A stretch of DNA of 64,000 bases from Antarcticimicrobium sp040365005 (GCF_040365005.1 NZ_BAABWV010000018.1:1-64000), one strand, 5' to 3'; positions 1-9,830 are shown, counted from the stretch's first letter. Translations and numbers: made by a program. The notes: generated by a model not told the origin, from the sequence alone.

Positions 1-415
1 CAAGTGCTCGATAACCTGCGGTTTCTGCGATCTTGCCATGTAACTTGTTCCGGAACATTCTGTTCTGAGAGGATGGTATTCAATGATGATGTCGGTCCAC
101 AAGGGGGGCACCACGCGACCGGTCGAACCGATCAAGCCGCCGGACCAAATGAGGGTTCGATCTGAGTTCTTTTCTGCTAACGCCACCGGCATCGAAGTGT
201 TCAGGTTGCGTTACAGGTTTTTCTTTCAAAATCAGCGCATTGCGAAAAATTCACCAAACCGGCGCAGGCAACAGGTTCAGAGAATTTCGGCCCTGAGAGA
301 CCGATTTTGACCGCCTCGCGCCGGGCGTGGTGAATAGCCCCTCCCGCATAACCCTCGAAAACAACGAGAAAATCCTGCCGGGTCCGGATGGGGAGAGCGA
401 TTTCACAAAGGCAAG
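1..415. other. no gene recognised
   Basis: I see no convincing gene in this 415-base stretch. A 75-codon reading frame at 83-310 (+) has no recognisable motif, no good ribosome binding site and no conserved-looking composition, so I treat it as noise. The stretch lies downstream (3') of the minus-strand tRNA-Ser. Confidence 0.5.
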
Positions 416-505
416 TGGCGGACAGTGAGGGATTCGAACCCTCGAGACGGTTTCCCGCCTACACACTTTCCAGGCGTGCGCCTTCGACCACTCGGCCAAC
501 TGTCC
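416..505 (-). tRNA. tRNA-Ser (anticodon GGA)
   Basis: Read on the minus strand, the 7-bp acceptor stem pairs 499-505 with 420-426. It is followed by discriminator G (419) and an encoded CCA (416-418). The anticodon loop reads CTGGAAA, giving anticodon GGA. A long variable arm, typical of class II serine tRNAs, lies between the anticodon arm and the T arm; the T loop carries TTCGAATCC. The total of 90 nt with CCA fits tRNA-Ser. Confidence 0.96.
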
Positions 506-629
506 GTGCGGCGGATATGTGCCGGATCGGCGGCGGCATTGCAAGGCGGAAATCGACCTTCGGCGCGATTGGCATGGCAATTGGTCCGATGGGCCGGGCA
601 CCTCCCGAATTGGCGGGTCGCGCCGCGCG

Positions 630-3074
630 TCAATCCTCCGCGCGGCCCTGCTGCGGATCGGCGTTCGCGCCCTCTTCGCGCCCGGCGGAAGGGGCCGGGT
701 CACCCGGACGCAGCGCCTCGGGGTTGCGCAGCCAGATATCGCGCTGTGCAAAGGGAATCTCGATCCCCTCCTCGGCGAACCGCTCGGCGATCGCGTGGTT
801 CATGTCGGATTTCACCGACAGCACCCAGTTGACGTCCCGCAGGATGGCACGGATCTCGAAATCCAGCGAATCCGCCCCGAACCCCTGGAACACCACGTTC
901 GGCGCCGGGTTGGCCAGCACCATCGGATGCGCGTTGGCGATCTCGCGCAGGATGGATTCGACCCGCTTGGTCTCGGTGCCATAGGCCACGCCCACCGGCA
1001 CGATCACCCGGCCCACCGTGTTGCCGCGGGTATAGTTGGTGACGATCCCGCTCACCAGGTCGGCGTTGGGCACGATCACGTCGGTCCGGTCAAAGGTCTC
1101 GATCCGGGTCGAGCGCACCGAGATGTCGCGCACATAGCCCATCTGCCCGTTGACCTCGATCCAGTCGCCCTCCGAGATCGGCCGCTCGATCAACAGGATG
1201 ATGCCGGAGACGAAGTTCGACACGATGTTCTGCAGCCCGAAACCGATCCCGACCGACAGCGCGCCGGCCACGATGGCCAGCGAGCTCAGGTCGATCCCCG
1301 CCGCCGTGATTGCCGCCAGCGCGGCCAGCATGATACCCACGTAGCCTGTGCCGCTGATCACCGCGTTCTGGCCGCCCGCATCCAGCCTCGTGCGCGGCAA
1401 AAGGCTGCCCTTCAGCGCGCCCTGAAACGCCCGCGTGGCGGCATATCCGATCCCGAAGACCATCGCGAAGGTCAGGAAATCGATCGGCGAGATATTGGTA
1501 TCGCCGACATTGAACCCGGCCAGGAACCGGGCCCAGACCTCGGTCAGGTCCGCCACCCGCGCGCCCCAGATCAGCGCCAGCACCGGCAGCGACAGCACCG
1601 ACAGGGCAAACCCCGCCAGCGCCGGAACGATCGTTTCCTCGACCTCGGCGCCCCGCCCGGACAGCCAGCCGTAAAGGTCGGAGACGAAGCGTTGCAGAAC
1701 CAGCACCATGCACACGACGGCGATCGTCATCATCGCCGGAAAGACGATCGCCTCGGCCAGCGTCTGATACCCCGCCGCTGACAGCAACGGCGCCGCCCCG
1801 GCGGCCAGCAGCGACAGGAACCGAAGGCCCGGCGCCATCCGACGCATGCCCGCCGGCATGGTCTCGGTGTCCGGATCGTCGATCAGGATAATCCGCCGCA
1901 ACTGCAACAGCACCGCCGCCGAGATCAGGATGACCGGAAAGACCAGCACCGCGCGCGCCGCCTCCGAGATCGGCTGCACCGTCTCGATCAGGGAGATGAT
2001 GCGATAGAGGGCCAGCAACAGCGCGAGATAAAGGAAATTGCGCCGCGCCGCCGCCCGTGCCGGTGCCGGCAGCGGAATCAGCGCGTCGCGGTCGCGCTTG
2101 GAATAGACCTGGTCCCCAAGCCACAGGAATCCCAGGATGATCGCCCCCAGCACCGGCAGAGCGCCCAGGAACACGCTGCCGCGCAACCCGACCGCCTCCG
2201 AGGCGGTCACCGCCCGCGTGATCAGGTACAGCCCCAACAGCGGCAACCCGATCCGCCCGAGCGACACGACAAAGCGCCACACCTTGGTTCCGCGCCCGCC
2301 GAGGTCCTGCAAACGACCGCCGGCGCGTTCGGCCCAGCCCCGACCGCGCACCAGCAGCACCAGGCCGGCGATGGTGAACAGCAGGATCAAGGGCGCGTTG
2401 TCGCGCAACTGGTTGAGATCCCGCGCCGCCTGCCAGCTGCTCACCGTCTCGTTGCGCAGATCGCGCAGCAGTGCCGTCAGGTCCTTGACCGCCGTCGTCC
2501 AGCCCACCGGGTTCAGGGGCGTTTCGCCCCGGGACAGCAACTCCCGCGTCTGCCGCTCCCGCGCGATGCGGTCCAACTCCGAGATCAACCCGTCGGCACG
2601 GGTATAGGCCTCCTGCGCCACCACCGAGGGGACCTGCAGATCGCTCAGCTGCGCGTTCAGCCGGGCGCGCAGATCCGCAATGCCCGCCGGCTCTTCCTCG
2701 CCGTCCGCCGGGGCCTCTCCCAGCGTGGAGAGTTGCGATTTCAAGGTCTTGATCCGGGACGAGTTGCGGTCGCGCTCCTCCAGGAAGGTCTGGCGGTAAT
2801 CGACGAGCTGCGCGCGCAACTCCTCCAGCGCCGCGTTCGAGGCGCGATCGGCCTCTATGGCGCTTTCCGCGCGCCGCGCCGTTTCCTTCCAGGCGGTGTA
2901 ATAGGGATCCTGCTCCAGCGGCGGGGTGAGCACCTCCTCGGCGACCGGGGTCTCGCTGTCCGCCGTCTCCTGGGCCTGCCCGAGCGAGGCGAACAGACCC
3001 AGCAGGGCCGCCAGCAGCAGCGCGACGACCTGCGCCGGCATCCGACGCGGCCCTGCTGCCCGGCGCCGGGCCAT
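630..3074 (-). CDS. MscS-family mechanosensitive channel with DUF3772-like N-terminal region
   Basis: This encodes a large MscS-type small-conductance mechanosensitive channel of the inner membrane, which opens on hypo-osmotic shock. From the start used here (814 aa) there is a signal peptide at about residues 1-35, a periplasmic helical/coiled region to about residue 200 (DUF3772-like), and many hydrophobic segments. The MscS core is in the last ~215 residues, with a pore helix of the GALSVGIGFGLQNIVSNF type and a beta domain rich in RSTRIETFD. I chose the ATG at 3074 rather than one 129 bases upstream because it overlaps the cysK stop as ATGA and begins the signal peptide at once. This implies translational coupling to cysK. 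Family assignment is firm; the physiological trigger is inferred from the family. Confidence 0.9.
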   Translation of the reverse strand: MARRRAAGPRRMPAQVVALLLAALLGLFASLGQAQETADSETPVAEEVLTPPLEQDPYYTAWKETARRAESAIEADRASNAALEELRAQLVDYRQTFLEERDRNSSRIKTLKSQLSTLGEAPADGEEEPAGIADLRARLNAQLSDLQVPSVVAQEAYTRADGLISELDRIARERQTRELLSRGETPLNPVGWTTAVKDLTALLRDLRNETVSSWQAARDLNQLRDNAPLILLFTIAGLVLLVRGRGWAERAGGRLQDLGGRGTKVWRFVVSLGRIGLPLLGLYLITRAVTASEAVGLRGSVFLGALPVLGAIILGFLWLGDQVYSKRDRDALIPLPAPARAAARRNFLYLALLLALYRIISLIETVQPISEAARAVLVFPVILISAAVLLQLRRIILIDDPDTETMPAGMRRMAPGLRFLSLLAAGAAPLLSAAGYQTLAEAIVFPAMMTIAVVCMVLVLQRFVSDLYGWLSGRGAEVEETIVPALAGFALSVLSLPVLALIWGARVADLTEVWARFLAGFNVGDTNISPIDFLTFAMVFGIGYAATRAFQGALKGSLLPRTRLDAGGQNAVISGTGYVGIMLAALAAITAAGIDLSSLAIVAGALSVGIGFGLQNIVSNFVSGIILLIERPISEGDWIEVNGQMGYVRDISVRSTRIETFDRTDVIVPNADLVSGIVTNYTRGNTVGRVIVPVGVAYGTETKRVESILREIANAHPMVLANPAPNVVFQGFGADSLDFEIRAILRDVNWVLSVKSDMNHAIAERFAEEGIEIPFAQRDIWLRNPEALRPGDPAPSAGREEGANADPQQGRAED

Positions 3075-4135
3075 CACACGTCTTCGAACACGCCCGGGAT
3101 GCTTGCCGGGGCGGCGGTCATCCAGTCGGGCACGGGCAGGTTCTTGTCGCGCAGGAAATCCGGGTTGAACAGCTTGGATTGATACCGTGTTCCATAGTCG
3201 CACAGGACCGTCACGATGGTATGTCCCGGCCCCATCTCTTTCGCCATGCGCACTGCCCCGGCCACGTTGATGCCCGAGGAGCCGCCCAGAACCAGACCTT
3301 CCTCGTGCAGCAGATCAAAGATGTAAGGCAGCGCCTCTTCATCCGGCACGAGGTAGGCGTTTTCAGGCTTGAACCCCTTGAGGTTCTCGGTGATCCGCAC
3401 CTGGCCGATCCCCTCGGCGATCGAACCGCCGTCGCTGATCTTGAGCTCGCCACTGGTGTAATAGTCATACAGCGCGGCGCCGCGCGGGTCGGCCAGCCCG
3501 ATCTTGACGCCCTTGGGTTGCAGGGCCTCGGCCACGCCCGCCAGCGTCCCGCCGGACCCCACCGCGCAGATGAACCCGTCGACCTTGCCGCCGGTCTGTT
3601 CCCAGATTTCCGGACCGGTGGTTTCCACGTGGGCCTGTTTGTTGGCCACGTTGTCGAACTGGTTGGCCCAGATCGCGCCGTTCGGTTCGGTCTTGGCCAA
3701 TTCATTGGCCAAGCGCTCGGAATAGCGCACGAAGTTGTTGGGGTTGCGATACGGGGCGGCGGGCACCTGCACGAGTTGGGCGCCGGCAAGCCGCAGCATG
3801 TCCTTCTTTTCCTGGCTCTGGGTCTCGGGGATCACGATCACCGTCTTGAACCCCATCGAGGCCCCGACCAGCGCCAGCCCGATGCCGGTATTGCCCGCCG
3901 TGCCTTCGACGATGGTGCCGCCCGGCTTGAGCGCGCCGCGCGCCACCGCGTCGCGGATGATGTAGAGCGCCGCGCGATCCTTGACCGACTGACCCGGATT
4001 GAGGAACTCGGCCTTGCCGAGGATCTCGCATCCGGTCTCTTCGCTGGCCTTCCGCAGCCGAATAAGGGGGGTATGTCCAACGGCCTCGGCCAAATCCCGT
4101 GCGATGCGCATCCTGTCCTCCGTCATCTGGGTCAC
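3074..4135 (-). CDS. cysK: cysteine synthase (O-acetylserine sulfhydrylase family)
   Basis: This is a PLP enzyme of the beta family that makes L-cysteine from O-acetylserine and sulfide in the cytoplasm. The PLP lysine is K52 in NPGQSVKDRAA; the substrate loop is GTAGNTG at about 78-84 (TSGNTG in classical CysK), and a GSGGT phosphate loop follows near residue 195. At 353 aa it is longer than the usual 310-320 because of a C-terminal extension, as in the longer CysK of Rhodobacterales. Alternative starts are M4 and M9. It lies immediately downstream of trgB and trgA; the same association was described for the Rhodobacter sphaeroides tellurite-resistance locus. That link rests on established knowledge, not on this sequence. 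Confidence 0.9.
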   Translation of the reverse strand: MTQMTEDRMRIARDLAEAVGHTPLIRLRKASEETGCEILGKAEFLNPGQSVKDRAALYIIRDAVARGALKPGGTIVEGTAGNTGIGLALVGASMGFKTVIVIPETQSQEKKDMLRLAGAQLVQVPAAPYRNPNNFVRYSERLANELAKTEPNGAIWANQFDNVANKQAHVETTGPEIWEQTGGKVDGFICAVGSGGTLAGVAEALQPKGVKIGLADPRGAALYDYYTSGELKISDGGSIAEGIGQVRITENLKGFKPENAYLVPDEEALPYIFDLLHEEGLVLGGSSGINVAGAVRMAKEMGPGHTIVTVLCDYGTRYQSKLFNPDFLRDKNLPVPDWMTAAPASIPGVFEDV

Positions 4136-4177
4136 CCCGTGGTGTAGCGCCGCCCATGCCCGGCGGCAAGCACCGCC

Positions 4178-5299
4178 CTAACCTTCGGCGCGCAACCGGT
4201 CGCGGTGCCGCGCCAGCCAATGCGCGGTGACCAAAAGCGGCATGTCGCGATAGCGATTGCCGTCAATCCCCGCCATGAGGTCGTCGAACCCGATGATCGC
4301 ACTGCGGATATCCTCGCCCTCCTCGTCCAGCCCGCCGCTGTCGGTGGTCCGTGTCAGGTCGGCGATCCCCACGAAAAGGTGAAGATATTCCCCCGAGGAA
4401 CCGGTGCTGGAATAGGCCTCTCCCGCCTTTTCCAACCGCCGAACCACGAGCCCGGCCTCCTCAATCGCCTCGCGCCGGGCGGTCTCTTCCGGGTCCTCGC
4501 CGGGATCGACCAGCCCCGCGACCGGCTCCCAGACCCAGGGTGCGGGATCGCCGGCCAGGTAGACCGGCGCGCGGAACTGCTCGACCAGCAGAACCGCATC
4601 GCGCACCGGGTCATAAGGCAGGACCACCGCCGCCTGCCCCACCATCTGCGCACTGCGGTTCAACACCGGGCTCATCGTCCCGTCATGGCGGCGAAACCGC
4701 AGGTCGGCCTCTTCCATGCCGTAAAAGCTCAGGTGCGAAAAGCGATGCCTCTCCACCACCACGTCGCGGGTCACGTCGCGCGCCGGGTCCGCCGGCCGCG
4801 CCCGCGCCGCCACCCAGGATGCCGCGCGGCGGCGGATCGAGGCAAACCGCGTTGCGATCTCATCCGCGCTCACGCGTCCGTAATAGCCCATCACCTCCTG
4901 CGCCGCCCGGCAGGAAACCTCGCCCCAACGCGCGACCCAATCCTCCAGCGACCAGGGCGCACCGGGCTGCCACAACCCTGGATCGGGGAAAAACACCTCG
5001 GCGGATGCGGATTCCCCGTTTTCCAGCGTCAATTGTACAATTTCGCGCCCATAGCCAAAGCCGCCCTCGTAATACGACAGCCGCGCGATGTCCTCTGTCT
5101 CCAGCCCCCGGACCAACACCCCGCGCGCGGTTTCGCCCCCGGCCGAAAGGATCATCGGGAATACCTCGTCGCGCGCCCAATGCACGGCGTGATCCGCCAG
5201 GTGCGCCGGCGTGATGTCCAGCGTATCGGCAGTACGCCCCAGCACCACCTCCAGCAACGGTACATGCCGCAAGGTGCCGTAAAAGAAGAGATCGGCCAA
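4178..5299 (-). CDS. trgB: TrgB-like protein: gamma-glutamylcyclotransferase-like domain fused to a NUDIX hydrolase
   Basis: This is a two-domain cytoplasmic protein of 373 aa. Residues 1 to ~130 carry the FFYGTLR start of the AIG2/gamma-glutamylcyclotransferase-like fold. Residues ~205-373 form an ADP-ribose-pyrophosphatase-type NUDIX domain, with the NUDIX box at 262-284 (G...E...REAIEEAGL, all metal-binding glutamates present). It sits between trgA and cysK with short gaps (25 and 42 bp), so it is probably part of one transcript. In R. sphaeroides trgB contributes to tellurite resistance; the catalytic substrate there is not settled. Domain calls are firm, and the tellurite role is inferred from synteny. 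Confidence 0.86.
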   Translation of the reverse strand: MADLFFYGTLRHVPLLEVVLGRTADTLDITPAHLADHAVHWARDEVFPMILSAGGETARGVLVRGLETEDIARLSYYEGGFGYGREIVQLTLENGESASAEVFFPDPGLWQPGAPWSLEDWVARWGEVSCRAAQEVMGYYGRVSADEIATRFASIRRRAASWVAARARPADPARDVTRDVVVERHRFSHLSFYGMEEADLRFRRHDGTMSPVLNRSAQMVGQAAVVLPYDPVRDAVLLVEQFRAPVYLAGDPAPWVWEPVAGLVDPGEDPEETARREAIEEAGLVVRRLEKAGEAYSSTGSSGEYLHLFVGIADLTRTTDSGGLDEEGEDIRSAIIGFDDLMAGIDGNRYRDMPLLVTAHWLARHRDRLRAEG

Positions 5300-5324
5300 A
5301 TCCTTGATGTCCTTCCTGTTCAGC

Positions 5325-5765
5325 TCAGCGCCAGAGCACCCCGGCCATGCGCGTCAGAAGGCCCGACAATACCCCCCCGACCAGAACCGTCACCATGATC
5401 CACGGCTCGAACAGGTACTGCGCATAATCGACCGAGATCTTGATCACCGCCAGGATGGCCTCGAACGGACCACGAAAGCGGTGCTCCATCGCCAGACGGA
5501 GCATCTCGTTCCCGCCTTGAAGAACCACCCCCCAAAACAGCAGAACGACAACGCCCGCGAGGCCGTTGTTCACCGCGCTCGCAAAACCTTCGCCATGACG
5601 CCGCCCCATCACCATCCAGCCGCAGACCAGCCCCAGGCAGATGTTCAGCGGCAGGAAATAGCCGAAATCAATGCCCTCGGGCAATTGCGGCATCACCTGC
5701 ACCGAGATCGCAAGCGCGATCACTGCGAGGCAGAGCGCGGCAACAAGGCGGGCGGCTGTGGGCAT
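5325..5765 (-). CDS. trgA: TrgA family membrane protein
   Basis: This is a 146-aa integral membrane protein with four hydrophobic segments (about residues 5-25, 35-52, 68-85 and 118-140) and almost no long soluble region. Size, topology and position immediately upstream of the NUDIX gene match TrgA of the Rhodobacter tellurite-resistance locus. It starts 12 bp after the cfa stop, so it is likely co-transcribed with cfa. No catalytic motif is visible and the molecular function of TrgA is unknown. Confidence 0.78.
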   Translation of the reverse strand: MPTAARLVAALCLAVIALAISVQVMPQLPEGIDFGYFLPLNICLGLVCGWMVMGRRHGEGFASAVNNGLAGVVVLLFWGVVLQGGNEMLRLAMEHRFRGPFEAILAVIKISVDYAQYLFEPWIMVTVLVGGVLSGLLTRMAGVLWR

Positions 5766-5777
5766 GAGCGGGCTCTC

Positions 5778-6986
5778 CTATCCGGGTCGGGACACGGTGA
5801 TCTGGGTCACGTCCACCGTTGCGCTGTCGAACGCGGCAGCGCAAGCGGTAAGGTAGAAATTCCACATCCGTTTGAACCGATCATCGAACCCCATATCGGA
5901 AATTTCGTCCCACTTGTCATTGAACGTCTCGTGCCAGCGGCGTAGCGTCAGATCATAGCTTGGCCCGAACTCCATCGAGCGGACGACGCTCAGCCCGGCC
6001 CGGTCCACCTGTTCGCGCAAAACACGAGGACAGGGCAGCATCCCGCCGGGAAATATGTGTTTCTGAATAAAATCCACCCCGCGCCTGTAAACCTCCCACC
6101 GGCGGTCCGCAACCGTGATGATCTGCAGCGTTGCGTTGCAGCCCGGCCTCAGCCGTTCCCGCAGCGCGTCGAAATAGACAGGCCAGTATTTCTCACCCAC
6201 GGCCTCGAACATCTCGATGCTCGCCACGCCGTCATACTGGCCGCGCTCATCCCGGTAATCCTGAAGTTTGAGTTCAACTTGGCCGGAAAGCCCCGCCTTT
6301 TCAATACGTTCCTTCGCATAATTGAACTGCTCTTCACTGATGGTCAGCCCGGTCACCTTTAACCCGCGTTCGCGCGCGGCATATTCCGCGAAACCGCCCC
6401 AGCCGCAGCCGATCTCAAGGATGTGATCGCCCTCTCGGGCGCCCATCTGGTCGATCATGCTGGCGTATTTCGCCTGCTGCGCCCGCTCCAGCGGCTCCTG
6501 CCCGGTTTCGAACAGCGCGCTGGAATAGGTCATCGTCTCATCCAGCCACAGCTTGTAGAAATCGTTACCCAGATCGTAGTGGTACGAGATGTTCTTGCGC
6601 GCCTGCTTGCGGTGGTTGCGTTGCAGCCAGAACCGCAGCCGTTCATAGGCGCGCACCAGCCCCTGGCCGGGAAACCCGTCGTAGACCGAGTCATTGCCCC
6701 GATGCACCAGATCCATGAAGGCCTGCAGATCCGGCGAACTCCACCATTGCTCCAGGTAGGCGTCGCAAAACCCCAGGTCGCCCTCGCGGATCAAACGGGC
6801 GAAAAGATCGCGATTGTGCACATGCATCTCGGCCACCGGCCCCGGTTCACGGCCCTCGGCACGAAACACCCGACCGTCCGGCAACCGGATGTCGAGGCGC
6901 CCGCAATCCAGCGTGCGCAACAGCGCCATCACCTGCGGGCAGTACCTCGGCAGGTTCTTTTGCCCGTCGGTCGATGTCAGGATCAT
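5778..6986 (-). CDS. cfa: cyclopropane-fatty-acyl-phospholipid synthase family methyltransferase
   Basis: This family transfers a methylene group from S-adenosylmethionine to unsaturated acyl chains of membrane phospholipids. The 402-aa length is normal for the family. The SAM-binding motif ILEIGCGWGGFA is at 189-200, and upstream are the family-typical YDLGNDFYKLWLD and MTYSSALF segments that shape the active site. Downstream are EMFEAVGEKYW and the bicarbonate-site region. It heads a minus-strand run into trgA, trgB, cysK and the MscS gene, which suggests a membrane or oxidative stress context. A variant CFA-like methyltransferase with a different lipid product cannot be excluded. Confidence 0.9.
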   Translation of the reverse strand: MILTSTDGQKNLPRYCPQVMALLRTLDCGRLDIRLPDGRVFRAEGREPGPVAEMHVHNRDLFARLIREGDLGFCDAYLEQWWSSPDLQAFMDLVHRGNDSVYDGFPGQGLVRAYERLRFWLQRNHRKQARKNISYHYDLGNDFYKLWLDETMTYSSALFETGQEPLERAQQAKYASMIDQMGAREGDHILEIGCGWGGFAEYAARERGLKVTGLTISEEQFNYAKERIEKAGLSGQVELKLQDYRDERGQYDGVASIEMFEAVGEKYWPVYFDALRERLRPGCNATLQIITVADRRWEVYRRGVDFIQKHIFPGGMLPCPRVLREQVDRAGLSVVRSMEFGPSYDLTLRRWHETFNDKWDEISDMGFDDRFKRMWNFYLTACAAAFDSATVDVTQITVSRPG

Positions 6987-7042
6987 CCACCCCTCCGTTC
7001 ATCCGTTTGAAAAGGCTAGGCCGGGTTGTCCCGTCAGGCAAG

Positions 7043-8485
7043 TCACCTGTCGGATTTGGCCGCCGGAGTGCGGTTTTCATACGCCTCAAGCGCAATCCGA
7101 CGGCCCTGAGCCGCGCTGACCACCGGTGCCGGGTAGGAATCGTCGGGCGTGAGCGCCCAACTTTCCGGAGTCACGCGGAAATACGACAGCGCGGTTTCCG
7201 GTGGGTCGCCCTGCCCCTCGGCGATCCAGGCCCGGCGATAGGCGCCGTCGGGGTCGAACTTGTCCAACTGGGTCTCGGGGTTGAACACCCGGAAATAGGG
7301 GGTCGCATCCGGCCCCGATCCGGCCGACCATTGCCAACCCATCGCGTTGCTGGCCGGATCCCAGTCGACCAGGTGCTGTTCGAACCAGTCCATCCCGATA
7401 CGCCAATGGGTCATCAGGTGCTTGGTCAGATAACTCGCGACGATCATTCGCCCGCGGTTGTGCATCCGCCCGGTCACATGCATCTCGCGCATCGCGGCAT
7501 CGACAAAGGGCATGCCGGTGCGCCCCTGTTTCCAGGCCAACACATGCGGATGCTCCGGGTCGGTCTGCCACGGGAACCGGTCCCATTCTGGGCGCCAGTT
7601 CCCGGTCAGGATATGCGGGCTGTGGTACATCAGGTGATAGGCAAACTCGCGCCAGACCAGCTCCTTGAGAAAGGTGTCTGCGCCGGGCTGCCCCTCTTGC
7701 CGGGCCCGCAGCCCCGCGTGCCAGCAGCGTTGCGGGCTGATCTCTCCCAGCGAGAGGTATTGCGACAGGCCCGAGGTGCCATCGACCCCGGGGATGTCGC
7801 GCCGCGTGTCATAGGCCCCGATGCCGGCGTCGATGAACCGGTCTAGACGCGCCTGCGCGGCGGCCTCGCCCGCCTGCACGTGGGATCCCACCACGTCAGC
7901 GCCGCGCCGCATCCCGGCGCCCAGCGTCCAATCCTCCAGCCGGTCAGAGCGCGGCCAGCGGTCCGGCGCCGGAATGGATCCCGGGCGCGGCTCCGGCGCG
8001 GGGATATCGCGCTGGCGCACCGCCTTCCACATCGGGGAAAATACGCGGTAGTATCCGCCGGTCTTGGTCTCCACCGTCCAGGGTTCGAACAGCAGATGCC
8101 CGGGAAACGAGTGCGCGCCGATCCCGCGCGCCTTGAGATCGGCTTTCACCTCGGAATCGCGGGATTGCGCCGCCGGGTCATAGGCCCTTGTCCAATGCAC
8201 CGCCCCTGCCTCGGTCTCGGCGATCAGGTCGTTCAGCACCTCGCGCGCCACGCCCCGGCGCAGGATCAGACGGCTGCCGATGCGTTCCAGCTCCGCCTGC
8301 AACGCCGCAAGGCCCCGGCCCAACCGCCATTTCGGCGCCGCGCCCAGCCCCTCGGCCAGGTCATCGAGGATGAAAACCGGGATCACCGGCGTCCCCGCCG
8401 AACAGGCCGCCCGCAGCGCGGCATGATCCGACAGGCGCAGATCGCGCCGGAACCACAGGATCACCGGAGAAGAGGACTCGGTCAT
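7043..8485 (-). CDS. phrB: deoxyribodipyrimidine photolyase
   Basis: This is a light-dependent enzyme that splits cyclobutane pyrimidine dimers in DNA using FAD and an antenna chromophore. The N-terminal photolyase domain begins VILWFRRDLRLSDH. The FAD-binding C-terminal half contains TGRMHNRGRMIVASYL, a WWxxxL-like helix and DWDPASNAMGWQW, the class I CPD photolyase signatures. Length (480 aa) is typical. It is separated by 58 bp from the aminotransferase gene upstream. A cryptochrome is possible in principle, but the conserved WNAMGWQW-like region favours CPD photolyase. Confidence 0.93.
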   Translation of the reverse strand: MTESSSPVILWFRRDLRLSDHAALRAACSAGTPVIPVFILDDLAEGLGAAPKWRLGRGLAALQAELERIGSRLILRRGVAREVLNDLIAETEAGAVHWTRAYDPAAQSRDSEVKADLKARGIGAHSFPGHLLFEPWTVETKTGGYYRVFSPMWKAVRQRDIPAPEPRPGSIPAPDRWPRSDRLEDWTLGAGMRRGADVVGSHVQAGEAAAQARLDRFIDAGIGAYDTRRDIPGVDGTSGLSQYLSLGEISPQRCWHAGLRARQEGQPGADTFLKELVWREFAYHLMYHSPHILTGNWRPEWDRFPWQTDPEHPHVLAWKQGRTGMPFVDAAMREMHVTGRMHNRGRMIVASYLTKHLMTHWRIGMDWFEQHLVDWDPASNAMGWQWSAGSGPDATPYFRVFNPETQLDKFDPDGAYRRAWIAEGQGDPPETALSYFRVTPESWALTPDDSYPAPVVSAAQGRRIALEAYENRTPAAKSDR

Positions 8486-8543
8486 GAACCACCCGTTGTT
8501 TTCTCATCATACGCGGGCGGGCATCGGCCGGATCACGAAAAGG

Positions 8544-9773
8544 TCAAAGAACCTTTTCCAATGCCTGCAAAAGCTGGGCGATCTCGTCGGGATGGGTGTA
8601 ATGGGTAAAACTGAGGCGCAGCACGCCCTGCTCGGGATCCACCCCCATCGCCTGCAGGGGGCGCACCGCGTAGAAATCCCCGCCACCGGCCATCACCCCA
8701 TGCGTGGCCAGATCCGCCGCCACCGGTTCAGCCGGGCGGTTCAGCGCCAGCGCCACCGTGGGCGCGCGCCGCGTCGCGTCCGAGGGGCCGATCAGGCGCA
8801 GGTCGTTGCGTGCAGAGACCGCGTCGAGAAGCGGCTGCAACAGCGCCGCCTCATGCGCCCGGATCACCCCGTTGACGAAACCGGCCCGCTGCACCGCGGG
8901 CGCCTCCGGGCCCGGTCCGCCGTGATGATCGCAGAGCGCGTCATAATAATCGGCCATCCCCGCGCTGGCCGCGACCTGGGCGTGATCCGGTCCGGCCGGG
9001 GTAAACCGCTTGTACAAGGTATCCGCGTTGAAGAAATGCGCCTGGTTCGGCAGCAGTTCACCCAGCGCGCGGCGGATCACCATCACCCCCTGGTGCGGGC
9101 CAAAGGTCTTGTAGGCGGAGAACAGGTAGATGTCGGGGCCCAGCGCATCCACGTCCGGGAACCCGTGCGGCGCAAAGGACACGCCGTCGACACAGACAAA
9201 GGCGCCGGCGGCATGGGCCATCGCGGTGATCTCGGTCACCGGGTTGATCTCTCCCACCACGTTGGAGCAATGCGGGAAACAGACCAGCCGCACGCTCTCG
9301 TCCAGGATCGTCTCAAGGTCCTCGGGGTTCAGGTGCCCGGTCGCCGGGTCGATCTTCCATTCGCGCACCTCGATACCTTCGTCGGCCAGCCGCCGCCAGG
9401 GGCCGGAGTTGGCCTCGTGATCCTGGTTCGTGACCACGATCGCCTCGCCCGGTCGCATCCATTGGCGCACCGCCTGCGCCAGGACATAGGTGTTCTGGGT
9501 GGTCGAGGGGCCGAACGAAAGCTCGTCGGACTGCACCCCCAGGATCGCGGCCATGCGGGCGCGGGCCTCATCCATCTCCTCGCCGGCCAGGCGGCTTGCC
9601 TCGTAGGGGGCATAGGGCTGGACCTTGCGCTGAGTATAGTAACGGGTCAGCCGGTCGATCACCGGCGCGCAGGTATAGGAGCCGCCGGCGTTCTCGAAGA
9701 ACGCCTGCCCCTTCAGCGTCGGTTCGGAAAACGCGGGAAATTGTGCCCGCACGAAATCGATATCCAGCTGCAT
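8544..9773 (-). CDS. class V aminotransferase-fold PLP enzyme (cysteine-desulfurase-like)
   Basis: This is a 409-aa PLP-dependent fold type I enzyme. It begins with a helix plus FFENAGGSYT, has the cofactor aspartate/histidine stretch FVCVDGVSFAPHG, and carries the Schiff-base lysine in YLFSAYKTFGPHQG, as in class V members (NifS/SufS, kynureninase, isopenicillin epimerase groups). The active-site cysteine loop typical of SufS is not obvious, so a desulfurase role is uncertain. It stands alone here rather than with suf or nif genes. The subfamily substrate cannot be assigned from sequence. Confidence 0.75.
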   Translation of the reverse strand: MQLDIDFVRAQFPAFSEPTLKGQAFFENAGGSYTCAPVIDRLTRYYTQRKVQPYAPYEASRLAGEEMDEARARMAAILGVQSDELSFGPSTTQNTYVLAQAVRQWMRPGEAIVVTNQDHEANSGPWRRLADEGIEVREWKIDPATGHLNPEDLETILDESVRLVCFPHCSNVVGEINPVTEITAMAHAAGAFVCVDGVSFAPHGFPDVDALGPDIYLFSAYKTFGPHQGVMVIRRALGELLPNQAHFFNADTLYKRFTPAGPDHAQVAASAGMADYYDALCDHHGGPGPEAPAVQRAGFVNGVIRAHEAALLQPLLDAVSARNDLRLIGPSDATRRAPTVALALNRPAEPVAADLATHGVMAGGGDFYAVRPLQAMGVDPEQGVLRLSFTHYTHPDEIAQLLQALEKVL

Positions 9774-9830
9774 CCAGCCCTCCGTCCGCTTCGGCGCATC
9801 CGGCGCCGTGTCCGTTCGGCACTCAAATGC

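Noticed and set aside
519..1781. 420-codon plus-strand frame opposite the MscS gene
   Set aside because: It is the antisense shadow of the channel gene: His/Arg/Gly-rich, no motif, no ribosome site.
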